Positions 10,111 through 20,400 of a stretch of 64,000 nucleotides of DNA are shown in pieces. A program made the translations under genes and the position numbers. Below the pieces are notes generated by a model, which saw only the letters and a program-made list of their open reading frames with translations, was not told the DNA's origin and ran no database searches. The first letter of the stretch is position 1; the number at the start of each line of letters is the position of its first letter. Source of the stretch: Symbiodinium natans. Lineage: Eukaryota; Sar; Dinophyceae; Suessiales; Symbiodiniaceae. The stretch spans positions 620,001 to 684,000 of the forward strand of contig CAJNDS010000047.1 of the NCBI GenBank assembly GCA_905221605.1, given 5' to 3'.

Positions 10111-10310
10111 TGTTAAGTGTACAGCATGTATCCAGGTACAGTGAATGGGTGCAGTAGGAAAGACACCAAATGCCCTAAGGCATGTTGAGTCTGAGCAGAA
10201 CGAGTTTGACACCGGAGGCTTAGGCTCAAGAGTCGAAAGCGAGAAAAGTTGTTTTGCCTTTAGAGCGTGGTAGGAAAAGTGAGCCATGATGTTTACCACG
10301 TTTTTCAACA
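10111..10310 (+). repeat. 3' LTR of copia-1 (200 bp)
   Basis: The sequence begins TGTT and ends AACA, the short inverted termini expected of an LTR. It follows a polypurine tract and stops exactly where sequence homologous to copy B starts. The partner LTR is outside the window, so LTR divergence cannot be read here. Confidence 0.85.
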
Positions 10311-10315
10311 GTTAA
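10311..10315. repeat. Target-site duplication (right copy) of copia-1
   Basis: GTTAA follows the LTR. In the uninterrupted copy B the same bases (50096-50100) are flanked by CTTGGT on the left and CCAAGATGGG on the right. The prediction is that the bases just left of the unseen 5' LTR read GTTAA as well. Confidence 0.7.
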
Positions 10316-11413
10316 CCAAGATGGGAAACCACCTCTCCTTAAACGGGCCTTCCCACTGCATGCGTGCTACCAAATGCCGGACAAAGTAGGGGAAGTGCGG
10401 AATAGACAAGAAGCAGCGACTATCCGTGACCAAGAGCAGGACATGGGCTCCTGCGGACTCAGCAGCCCGGAGCTGTGGAAGTAGGCAGCCGAGTAATGCA
10501 TTGTAGTCAATCTCTGGGTGGAGACCTTGCGGCTCAGGCGGTTCGCCGGAAATGGCTCCCGAGGCCAGTTTCAATGGCAGTACGCCGCTAGGGGTGGGCT
10601 CAGGGAAATTCTGATTACTTTCTAGTGCCTGCGCGAGATCCTCAGGCTCCTGAGGCCCCGGCGCATGGTCAGCACTGAGAGTGCGAAGCTGGCAAATAGA
10701 GCCTGCATTGCGGTCGCCGCAAGGACCTGTGGACCTGGGTGGCTAGGGACCTGCCAAGGTGGCAGGTCGGCTGCGCCTGGCGCGGGAGGTGGCCTCCCAT
10801 GTGGAATTCGCGGCTCGATCCTACTGACCTCACTCACTGGGTATTCTCCAACACGTGGAGGAATCGGCGGTATGGGAGGGCGAGGACTATTATCCGGCCA
10901 GCAGACCCTAGGTGGATTAGGTGATGGAGTTTGCCAGGGCCCGGGAGACAGGGCTGTCTCCCTACCCGCTCCTTGTTCGGTGACAACACTCGCCCAAGGG
11001 GGAAGGTCTATCGCGTCACCAGGCACAGCACTGTGCGTGGACACCGCTCGCCCCATGAGGGCACTGCTATGCGGCATGATGCCGATGCCTGGCCTCCATG
11101 CATGCAGGAGAAAACAGCGAACCGTGGGTTGCCGGGCGAAGCAGACGGCGTTGCTGTTTCTCAAAAAGGCAGAATGGTCCAGACACAACAAGGGTTGTAT
11201 TTCCGGCGGAAAGTATCGGCACCAACCGGCAGCATCGAGTTCGTGAGGCAGGATGACGCCGGCTTGCATCTGCCTGGTCATTGCGACATCACTGGTCCCT
11301 AAAGTGGCAAGTGCAGTGAGTTGCCCTCTCCTGGCAACGTGGACTTGGAGCACTTGCGCTCCAACCCGGATCGCGTACGGTTGACAGGCATACGACTCCA
11401 TGGCATCACTCAC
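10311..11413 (-). pseudogene. N-terminal part of the hydrolase-helicase fusion, copy A, cut off by copia-1
   Basis: The frame entered at 11413 (GTG; first ATG four codons later) runs as 263 residues to 10622. The N-terminal part, starting near MESYACQPY, is a globular unknown region; a proline-rich linker with PPIPPIPPRVGEYP follows. Relative to B, A has 2 extra bases near 10695 that shift the frame, and coding continues in the frame at 10574-10311. The sequence then stops at the copia-1 LTR inside the segment equivalent to the start of the 1946-residue B frame. A keeps a leucine codon (TTG) where B has a TGA at 50214-50216. Confidence 0.75.
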
Positions 11414-11914
11414 CGAACATGGCAGGCCAAACTCATGTGACTACCCCACAGGCAGCGGAGAACCACGAGGCAACCTCCAGACACCAAGATCCCTGGAAAG
11501 CCCTTACAAGGGACTCAAGGAAAGGGAGGACCAAACAAAAAGCACAACACACAGGAGAGAAGAAGAAGAAAGGCGAGAAAAAACCAGTCAGGAGCGTTAC
11601 AACCCTCTACACAATGGGTCCTCGTTCAGTCAGCCAGCCACCCTTAGCTTGAGCCAGGGCACATCCAACGCGCAACCTGAAAAGGGATGCAGCGTGTCAT
11701 CGCAGGTGGCTGTTACTTGTGGCTGCAATGTGCTGCATGTACAAAGCAATGACCTGGAGACGATGGCATCCTTTACTTTGTCCGTGCACAGTAGTAGCAT
11801 CAGAACGCAGGCGTACCTCGGTTGCTGGTCTGTTTGTAGCGGCAACACAAGGGCCGGCGCGCATAAATCGATTCAAATGGAAAAAGGAAGGTACTCTCTA
11901 CCCTGCCCCGACGA
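11414..11914. other. Spacer with no assignable gene (copy A)
   Basis: About 500 bp lie between the fusion frame and the hydrolase-like frame, matched in B at 52207-52719. A 72-residue minus-strand frame (11630-11848) is kept in both copies but has no recognisable motif. The plus-strand frame here, rich in R, K and E, looks like a composition artefact. In A, displaced hydrolase frames spill into this area. Confidence 0.5.
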
Positions 11915-12880
11915 CTACTCCGGGAGCTCGATATGGTCCGCCACAGCAACGCAGGCCACACCACATGCTCCGGGTCCTTGCCGATAACCACCTGGCGGAT
12001 TGTGAGGCCGGGGGCCCAGGGGTACTGCGTGCGTCCGTAGTCCTTGAAGGCGGTAAAGTGTGAGTCTTCGGAAAGGGCTTCTGTGACAGGAGGCACGCGA
12101 TGATTGCCCCGCACCGAGTAGCACATCCGAAGGTGGTGCTGAAAGGTCGTCCTTTCGTCCGCCATAGACTAAAATTCGTGTCTCCCCGCTCGTTGGGGCT
12201 GGCAGCAAAGAAGGCAGCCTAATGGGGCCCATGCAAACACAAGCCCGGAAGGTCGCATGGGCCTCGGAAATTGCAATCTGGTAGGTGATGGTTCCTCCAG
12301 AGCCAAGGCCCATGAGATATGTGGGCAAGGAGATGCGAGGGCTCGCATCACGTTGGACGGCCAGTAGGAGCGGTAGAATTTCCATTGTATACACTGCCTT
12401 GGTCCAGGCAGCACCGTCAGGCAGCATCCAGGCAGGCGGTGAGCCTGCTTGTCCCGCCACAGGCCATGCGCAGGCAATGACGGCCTTTTTGAAAGCCAGG
12501 TTGCTCCACAGATACTCGATGGCCCCTTGCCAAGGCAGTGGGTGCATATTCTCCACATAGAAATGTCCACAACCAGGGAGGAGAAGCACTATCGAGTTGG
12601 CTTCCCCTGCATCCGCACTCGGCCGGGATACAACAAAGGGGAGGGTTGAACTGCCATGGCTCGCCGTAATCCAGGTGTTTTCACGCCCAGCTACGAGCGG
12701 AGGGGCGACCAATGGAGGAGGCTGCAGGTTCTCCAGGCCAAGGGGCTCTTGCAATGCCATGGCGAAGAAGAGGCAGCCTACCCAATTGATGGGGCAAGGT
12801 AGAGGAAGACTGGGCAGTCTTGCCTGAGAGCCGTGCCGTCCAGCGCAAAGAATGTCACACAACAACAAGCTTGCTCCCAA
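11915..12880 (-). pseudogene. Alpha/beta-hydrolase-like protein, copy A, frame-damaged
   Basis: The 321-residue frame is the counterpart of the 328-residue frame in B. The first two thirds agree, with hydrophobic VLLLPGCGHFY, the glycine-rich turn GLGSGG and a strand ILVYGGRKD. After GGRKD a 5-bp deletion relative to B (near 12147) puts A in another frame, and a later 19-bp deletion (near 11944) restores the shared ending HIELPE. The frame therefore stays open but about 60 residues are scrambled. Catalytic assignment is uncertain because the GxSxG elbow is not perfect. A function as an esterase would be inference only. Confidence 0.6.
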
Positions 12881-13058
12881 CTTCCCCTGACTCAGCTCCC
12901 TTCAGTTGGAGACTACATCAGCAGTATAACATGATCAATGGTTACAACTTTCCAAATCGGTCAAGACAACAGCATGACATTACAGGAATGCCGCATGACC
13001 ATGGATAACGACCGATGTACTAGGCCGCCGTTTGTTCCGTATTCGCACAAGGTCAGCG

Positions 13059-13547
13059 TTAGATGTCACTATCCGAATGCCGATTGTCCTCAAGCAGATG
13101 CATGGTCTCGTCATCTAAATGCTCGAGAATGTCGGTAGCAATACGTTCATCGAGGAAGCACGCTACCCACTCCAGAATGACGGCATTATCATTGGGGACA
13201 GCATCGGACATCGCTTGCAAAAGCAAATTGACTTTATCGGCAGTGAAACGCCATGCAAGCAAAAGATGCTGCTCCAAATGCGCTTTTATGAGGTAAATTG
13301 GAAAATCTTCCTGGCGATGCACAATGATTGGCCTGGCCCAGGCGAAAAGGGCATTCTGCTGTGGCCCAGGCGGACGTCTGAACATAGCCAGTAACGCCCC
13401 GTACTCCTGGGCAAGCTCGTTCCTCAAATCCTGCGAAAGATCTCGAAGGTGGTGTGCAAGCCAGGCACGATGACCTCCAACAGAGTGCGCGAGTTCGGCC
13501 GCAGCAACCATGGCGAGGGTCCGTTGCGAGTATAACAACAACCCCAA
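13059..13547 (-). pseudogene. Unknown protein X2, copy A (N-terminally truncated)
   Basis: The 162-residue helical frame is rich in leucine and alanine and is nearly identical to the last 150 residues of the 230-residue X2 frame in B. The N-terminal part is missing because A lacks the 0.98-kb stretch found in B; the junction is near 13526. X2 resembles X1 (17413-16777) over a shared pattern that includes LLLAW followed by a conserved helix, so the two look like diverged tandem paralogues. I recognise no known family. Confidence 0.55.
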
Positions 13548-13626
13548 TTCGACTGTTGTTGCCGCCAGAGGTACACTTGTGGAGGCTCAGAGAGGCCTTC
13601 GCGCGGCTCTATAATTAACCACAGGC

Positions 13627-14931
13627 TCAAGCACACAGTGCACGCATCAAAGAGGATACAACGCAATGCATCCAATGGGCAGTCGTGAAGGTGTCTATCG
13701 CTGTGCCTGGAGGCGGGCCTACAGTAGGCCGACGTAGGGGGAGCTGCAGGTGCCAGGACGGCCAGCCAACAGTGACGGGTGGATGCGCAGCCCTTACAGC
13801 CAGGAGATCATTGTAGGCATATACAGTGAACGGTGTGCCCACCGGCCAATCTACCAGGGCACAGCACGGAGGGACAGGTAGGTGACTAAGTTGCGAAACA
13901 GCGAAGACCCCAAGGAGATCTGGCTGCAGGCGGTTCGGGCACAAAGCACATAAGGCAGGGAAAAGTTGAGTGGTAAGTTGGAGAGTATCCCCTTCAAGAG
14001 CTTCTTGTCGAAAGGGGGCAACGCACCAAACGATTTGAATCATACAGCCTTGATGTTGAGTAACGCGCACAAGGGTGAGATTGGCAACAAGGCCAGCATA
14101 CCTTACCCTACAACGAGAAGCTGCTTCACGGACTGACCAAGGGGCAGGCACGTGACGCTGCAAAGTGGACTGTGTGCGAGGCCATAGACTGCCACAGTGG
14201 CCCTCTGCCTGCGGGTGAGGAGAATCCATTTGGGCAGGCCAATGATGCTCATGAGCAAGTCGCCCGCCCAGGAGCTGCCTTGCAGGAGTTTGATTGGCAA
14301 AGTCAGCTGTAAACGGTGAACGCAGTCGGAGGAAGCGGAGGCTCGCGAGTGGGAAGTCTCCAACTGCATGGACGTCGTAAGTGCATTCGTCAAGAGGCGT
14401 GACTCCAAAGAACGCTCCGGCGTGTTCCCCCGTGGGAATCGCAAAGAAGGGCATTCCCCTCAGACCTTCCAAGAGAAGTCGGAACCAGTGCGAATTAACT
14501 GATGCAAGACAGGCCACAGACTGGATAGCCAATTGGCACCAATGAAGCATGTGCCAATGAAAGTCTAAGCCGCCCGAGACCTGGCCGATCTTTATTTCTT
14601 GTCTTATGCTCCAACTAAGCCAAGCCTGGAAGGCATCAGCGGCATTTTCAGTGCCATGAACACTCTGCAATGGCAGGGCAAGAACAACCTTGATGTTGCA
14701 GAGATCCACAAGAAGGCGTTGCGCGACTGACGATGTCAGTCTTTGCACAGGGTCCTCTCCCCCTCCGCAAAGAGGAATTAGAGGGTCATTGCCTAGGACC
14801 AGCGTCAAGGCCACCGGGGACAAATCCAAGGACAGAGCTTGCGGCAGAGCAAGAGTACGGGCGTACTCAAGCTGCCTTGGGTCGCTGTCAAGGCAATCTT
14901 CCTCTGTTGACATGCTCAAGTTGGGCCGCAA
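13627..14931 (-). pseudogene. Unknown protein Y2, copy A (C-terminal deletion)
   Basis: This 434-residue frame has no family I recognise. It is a diverged paralogue of Y1: both contain VDWPVGT followed by a segment with an alternating hydrophobic pattern. In B the protein continues with RERSGHLECRSFVL and LLK near its end, matching RQRSGYLESRAFVL in Y1. In A this end is replaced because about 0.5 kb is deleted near 13736. A keeps 7 bp near 13875 that B has lost, so A is intact where B is frameshifted, and the reverse. ATG MRPNLSMSTEED is a plausible start. Confidence 0.6.
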
Positions 14932-15076
14932 GGCAACGAGTCGTATAGTGTGGCGGCAGGAAAGTGACGTCGCGGGGCAGCCTCAGACTCCCATGAGCCA
15001 AAGCACTACTACGCTAGTGTGAGCCAAAAGGCGGCAAGAAGGCGTTACCAATGCAGCAAAGCCAGCCGTCCTAGCA

Positions 15077-16429
15077 TCAAAGTAGGCTGTGGGAGGCGGA
15101 GACCAATCTAAACAGGTGACCTTCGAAGGTGAGGCACTTGTACTTAAGAAGCACCCTCGCATCCTCATGGAACGCTGTTTGGATTTTGGTGCACGTGTCC
15201 GCAACAAAGCCCTGTTCATCGCAAAGTACGAAAGCCCGACTTTCAAGGTAACCACTCCGTTGCCGCATGTGTTGCACAATTAGTATTTGCAGCATTAGGA
15301 CCGGCAGCATTGGATCGATTGTGAGATTGAGAGGGAGCATCCCATCAGGCGGATTGACAATACAGAGGCGCCTACTAAAGTAAGACCCTACCAGGACCGG
15401 ATGCGCCTCTACCATGTGCTCAAAGGAGGGGAAGGCAACAGCAATAAAGACCGTGCCAACAGGCCAATCAACAAGAAAGCTGACTAGAGGGACAGCAAAA
15501 GTCAGTCCCTGGACAACTACTTGGATTTGCACCAGATTGAGATCAAGTCGGAAGGCCATGTTTTCCAGGAGGAGCGGAAGAAGTTCAGCGCCTAGTTGGG
15601 TAGAGTCGAGGAGGTACCACTCTCCGTGCGTGTAGGGTGAGCAACACATGGTGTACTTGAGCATACATCCAAACTCGAGTCCAACTTCAACGAGGACGAA
15701 GGTGGCGATTTGGCCAACGAAAGCACAGGTCGCACCAAGACCCTGTTCGTGAAAGGCGCAGGCCGTTTGGGTGGTGAACTGGTACTCTTGCACTCGTGGC
15801 GCACCGGTGCCATTCTCGGCTGGGAGGGGCCCAGAGGGGCGTTTAAGAACGCCAGGCCAAAAACCATGGTGGGTGGCACGAGCAAGCAGGGTGGGAGGTG
15901 ACCTTTGGTATGCGAGAAGAGGTGCATGAAGACGGAAAACAGGCAGACAGGACAGCGAGCTCAACCGAAGAAAAAACACCTCGTAGCTGCCCAGGGTGGT
16001 AGTGGCAATTCTGCAAGATGCATGCAATGTTACCGGGAGCGCAATTATATACGCCTGCCCGATGTGGCCAGCAAGTACATTATGCCACGCCACACTCACT
16101 GAACCCATAGCGCGCAGAGTTTGCAACCCCCATTGCTGCCACTCAAGGCATCCGCATCCATCTATCTCCCTTAACTGGAGGGCAAGTCCCTTGGACCAAC
16201 AGCGGTGGATAAGCTGGAGAGCAGCCCCAACCAATTCGGAGGACTTTACATCGGCATCCAAGTGTGCACGAATGGAGACCGTGCCAGCCAGCTGCATAAT
16301 GCAAAAGGCGATACTGGACTCCACGGTGCAGAATCTGTTGTCATACGAGAAGAGGCAGGGCGAAGTATGGATGGAAGAGCCAAGAATCTTCCTAAGATGA
16401 TCCGGCGCCAAATCCAGACAGAAGGCCAT
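15077..16429 (-). CDS. Unknown protein Y1, copy A
   Basis: The 450-residue open frame starts at an ATG and is conserved in B (57373-58725) with only a few substitutions. It contains VDWPVGTVFIAVAF, RQRSGYLESRAFVL and a LLKYK motif, all with counterparts in Y2, so Y1 and Y2 form a duplicated pair. Sequence upstream in a different frame (16392-16628) looks like a continuation of the same protein, so the real N terminus may lie before a frameshift. A 98-residue frame at 14983-15279 overlaps the end and may be the displaced C terminus. No known domain was recognised. Confidence 0.6.
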   Translation of the reverse strand: MAFCLDLAPDHLRKILGSSIHTSPCLFSYDNRFCTVESSIAFCIMQLAGTVSIRAHLDADVKSSELVGAALQLIHRCWSKGLALQLREIDGCGCLEWQQWGLQTLRAMGSVSVAWHNVLAGHIGQAYIIALPVTLHASCRIATTTLGSYEVFFLRLSSLSCLPVFRLHAPLLAYQRSPPTLLARATHHGFWPGVLKRPSGPLPAENGTGAPRVQEYQFTTQTACAFHEQGLGATCAFVGQIATFVLVEVGLEFGCMLKYTMCCSPYTHGEWYLLDSTQLGAELLPLLLENMAFRLDLNLVQIQVVVQGLTFAVPLVSFLVDWPVGTVFIAVAFPSFEHMVEAHPVLVGSYFSRRLCIVNPPDGMLPLNLTIDPMLPVLMLQILIVQHMRQRSGYLESRAFVLCDEQGFVADTCTKIQTAFHEDARVLLKYKCLTFEGHLFRLVSASHSLL

Positions 16430-16543
16430 TGCGCGGGTTAAGGGTCAGTGCTCCCATAACGAGCGCTTGAGCAAAATAACTGTCACGCATGTGCCAACTA
16501 TATTCGGATGGGGAGGGGTAGGTGATCACAATGTTAGCAGTGA

Positions 16544-16789
16544 TCAAACAACGAAGCAAATAACAGAGGAGCACGTAAAGGTACGAGTACCATAAGCGGC
16601 AATAAAGCCCACCGAGCACAAAGTACAAGGGGCAACCACACCCTCACTCAGTGGACACATTGGCACATAGCTCCACTGTCTGCGAACAGATGGCCAAAGT
16701 GAGGTGGGTCCAGCCAGGGGCATTAAAGCCAATAACGTGGCTCTGGATCTATTGTGTGAGAAGAAACAAGGTATGACTACCACGGCCAA
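16544..16789 (-). CDS. Small hydrophobic frame between X1 and Y1, copy A
   Basis: The 81-residue cysteine-rich hydrophobic frame overlaps the end of X1 by 13 bp and begins at TTG. Its B counterpart (58822-59085) differs at the C terminus because of a substitution near 58842. It may be a displaced piece of a larger frame rather than a gene. Confidence 0.3.
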   Translation of the reverse strand: MAVVVIPCFFSHNRSRATLLALMPLAGPTSLWPSVRRQWSYVPMCPLSEGVVAPCTLCSVGFIAAYGTRTFTCSSVICFVV

Positions 16790-17413
16790 AAGAAGTGATA
16801 GGGGAATTGTTCACACTCACACAGTTCACGGGCAATGACTGTTGCTCTTGGCGTTAAGACCTGGAGCAATGCCTCTACCCTACCCCATCCAGTTTTGTGC
16901 CCGATTAAAGCCCCGACAACTCGTGAAGACCACTTGGGGGTCAAAGAAAAGTGCTCCGAAAGTGATTGGGCAAGCGCACGTTCTCCAACGCACGAGATGG
17001 CACGGAGATTTGGTGCACTTATTTTCCATAGCATTGACACGGTAGCGCGAGGTTGAGTGCAGCGTCCAGCCTTGCAATGACTTCAATGAGAGTCCATGCA
17101 AGTAGGAGTTTTTCCTCATCCAGATCTTCGACAATCTCGTGAATGATCAGTGGATTACCAAAGGAGACGCCTCGATATAAACGATCCTTATGGTACGGGG
17201 AAAGGGCTTCGTTCGACTTGCTTTCCTCTAAGAGAGCCACGAGGATCGCTCCCGCTGCAGCAGGGAGAACTGCGAGTTCGAAGTCAGCTGTGCTGGAATG
17301 ACTACCAATGGCTTCATGGTAACGCCAAGCCAGGAGGCAGCGTGTGGCGGCCAGCATGTTTGGTTGTGCCCGGGCGTTCACAACTGGTCTGAGCCAAAGG
17401 TGCCGCCATCACG
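16777..17413 (-). pseudogene. Unknown protein X1, copy A (1-bp deletion)
   Basis: The frame encodes a helical leucine/alanine-rich protein that is intact as 201 residues in B (59073-59678). In A one G is missing near 17056, which splits it into a 120-residue piece (17019-17381) and an 87-residue piece (16777-17040). The pattern LLLAWTLIEVIARLDAA resembles the LLLAW region of X2. The open frame can be extended to just after a TGA near 17413, only about 36 bp from the stop of the preceding RNase H frame. There is no recognisable family. Confidence 0.55.
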
Positions 17414-17449
17414 AAAGAGGGAGGGTGGTTGAAATGGGGACTACACGCA

Positions 17450-20400
17450 TCACAACGAGGGGGGTGTTACCCACAATCCCCTACGCGGAACAGCTGTAAC
17501 ATCAACGCGTCTCCTTTTATCGTCTCTTTGCCTCTCGACCTCTAGTATATCCTGAACTTCCAGGATAAGGCGCTTGGACACCCTGTTGGTGGTTGCCTTT
17601 GGGCGCTTTGGGAGAGCAGGGCTATGACACGCGATACCCGCAGCGTTTAACGCATCAACTGCCGCATTAAATTCACTCTTCGTGGTGGTAATAGCAAAGA
17701 CATCTTGTAGGTTAGCAAATTCCTGGTTAGGTGTGACCTGTGGATGACAGTGCTGCCCCACCTGGATGAGCTGAACCAACGCTTCAGTAGCCCCTTCGAT
17801 GAAGGGCGAAACTGCGTTTCTATTTTTGACGTACACCCCGTCATGTACCCAAAGCACTGTGCCTGCGCAGTACGGGAGCATTGCAGCGAGCCCTTTTCGC
17901 ATTACGAAGCTTTCCGCAGCTTCAAGTGCAAAAGTTGCCCAATTCCTGTTGTTGACCCTTGCATCCGGTTGGTAAAAAGGGATTCCTTGCTGGATCATAA
18001 CCTGGAGGGTAGCTTTAGCCTGCACCAAATGTGCAAGAAAACTTGCCAAGGCAGGGGGGATGGCATAAGCAGCAATACTACCTTCATAAACATGCCGAAG
18101 GAAAGCATTGCTGTCCATTCCAACTGCTCTTTGCAACAAGTGCTTGGTTTGCACTGTTTGTGCTTTGGGCGCGCGTGCAAGGTGACTACTAAATAGCTCC
18201 CTGGCTTCAAGCAACGTTGGGAGGGGTGGGTGAGTAGGGCTGTGACATGTAAGGAGGCGCAAAAGCGTATAATGCGCACCTTTCATGTCGATTTCAATTG
18301 CGTTCGGTCCGATGGCCAAGAAACGTGTTAGCCTTTTACTCGTTTGCCAGTGCCGTATGGCATAATATCTACCCTGTGGGTGCAAAGATGGCCTTCGATA
18401 CTGGACCAGCCCTGGCCACGTTGTATCAAGCTCGGGGGGAGGCTTGATCCGATTGTAGAGGCAAAACCGCAAAAGCAGTTCCGGATTCCAAAGTGGGGGG
18501 GCTTCAAGAGAAATAGTTTCAGCTCCGGAATGCAAATCCTGTATAGCTTGCAGGTGCCATTGCTTGGAAGGCAACAGAATAGGCGGAAAGCACTCAGTGT
18601 TTATTTGCATATGAGGCTGACCCTCACCCGAGTCAAAGAAGACATCTTCATGAAGGGGTGCTTCGTAGCGGAGACTGTTAGCAGCGATTCCTGCCAGGTG
18701 ATCAGCGACTTTGTTGCCGACGCGAGGGACGTATGACCAATGCACTGTAATGGGTGTGTGCGTTAACTTTTGCCACATGTTGTCCAGTTTTCGCACTAGG
18801 TCTTCCCTATGTAGTCTCAAGGCACCAGCAAAGTGCTTTACAATGTTGATGCAGTCGCCCTGAAGGATAACCTCCCTAATTTGATTGCTAGCAGCTAGAG
18901 ATAATGCCTTGTCTAACGTTGCGTCAGCGGCGCATATTTCCGCAAACATAGAATCTGGACAAGGCTGGAGTGGGATGGCAATCGTTTCAAGAATTACCGG
19001 GACTGGTCCGGGCGACCATACGATACCACCCGCACCACCGATACCTTCTTGCACGTGGCAGCTGCCGTCAAATTGAGCAACAAGGTGGGTATCTTTGACA
19101 ACTTTAAGGTGCAGATTGCCGCAATGACACATTTTAGGCCATAGAGCAACATTAGGGACGCCAAGGGTCTGTTGATACATAGGTGCAAGCAAGTAATGCT
19201 GTGCATCTAATGTTGCTAAGACATCCCCTATATTGGCATTCCTGGGGGAGACGGTAACACCTTGGGCGCTTGCTTTAATTAAGGCAGAAAGGGGATGCTT
19301 GACCTCAATATGGAGTCCTCCGTCGTTGCAACAGGGCTTGCAGCGTTCCGTGTCAACCCACCATGCCGGTAATGCTTTGGGAAGTAACATCCTCGGGATG
19401 GTATTCCAAAGACGTGACGCGAGCTTGGGTATGTTACTGATGTGTTTTGCCCGTTGCGGTGTCTCACACCATCCAGGGTGCCAGGTGCATTGCTGTTCCA
19501 TAGTATATCTTCTTATGGTCGCAATCCATGCTAATAGGACGGCACAGAATTTCTTGTCAATCCCTCCCTCAACATTGATCTTAGGAAGGGCAGTGTGACA
19601 CAGGGAGTCAAACGAGGCAGTGCCAGCATATCCCAATGTGACTAGGACAATAAAGAGGGAGGCTTTGGTGACCACACAAGCCGTAAGCCAATGCTCTGTT
19701 GTGTTTGCTCCCAGCCCACAGAGCAGGCAGTGGCTTTGGATGAAAGTACACTGGTGCTCATTGGGTATAGCTGCTCTGTAAGTAATAGTTCTAGCCGGAG
19801 CACCAGGCATTGCCGCACATTGCAGGAGTGGTGCTTGGTTAACATCACAGCAAGGCAGCATGCAGCTGATGGCATGGGCAAGGTCATCAGGGCAGCTTTG
19901 GTTGAGATGACAGAGTTTGCAGACTGGCATGCTGCCGAACCCATTGTCATACCAGAGCTCTTTCCCTGTTTGTTTGCGTAGGCAGACTCTACATTGCTCG
20001 TCCCTAGAGGCATATTGCCTGTACACAAAATATGCATCGGCTTCTTCAACAATGGCCCATCTAAGTGCGTAGCAACGAGTGACATCCGAAGCCACGTTCT
20101 TTGGCGGGAGGTTTAGCGCAAGCAAAATGGCACATAGCTGTCTCTCATGTGCATGGTTCGCAACTTTTTGTCGAAGATATCCTTGCGCCTGAACACAAGC
20201 AGCATTGCGCAACACTGCTCTAAGCGCAATTTGCGCCTGCTTGAGCTTGCGACCGCCTGAGTGAGGGCTCACTCGAGGCAGCGCAGCAGATAGGGCATCA
20301 TGGCACTTGCTTTTGAACTGCTCAATGATTGGTGAGTCTCCTAAGGAGACTGATTTCTGAATGGCTTGCCTGGCTTGCGCAAGCAACGAATGGTAGAAGG

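Larger units (their letters stand above)
1..10310 (+). mobile_element. Ty1/copia LTR retrotransposon (copia-1), 5' end outside window
   Basis: Domain order is Gag, CCHC knuckle, aspartic protease, integrase, reverse transcriptase, RNase H. Integrase before reverse transcriptase is diagnostic of Ty1/copia. The right end is clear: a purine tract (10101-10110) is followed by a 200-bp sequence starting TGTTAAG and ending TTCAACA, the 3' LTR. The next bases, GTTAA, fit a 5-bp target duplication, because uninterrupted copy B reads through the same point at 50096-50100. The 5' LTR and primer-binding site lie left of the window. The element is unusual in having membrane segments before Gag and again after RNase H, and a long charged coiled-coil tail. 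Confidence 0.93.
10311..18154. repeat. Duplicated segment A (homologous to 50096-60451)
   Basis: Segment A matches segment B base for base over long stretches. For example, 17450-18154 and 59747-60451 have the same length and differ at only a few positions. Differences are mostly indels. A lacks about 0.98 kb present in B at 54351-55330 and about 0.5 kb at 55546-56045, and B carries a copia fragment at 50677-51734. The segment is cut on its left by copia-1. Homology stops on the right where LINE-2 starts in B. Confidence 0.95.
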
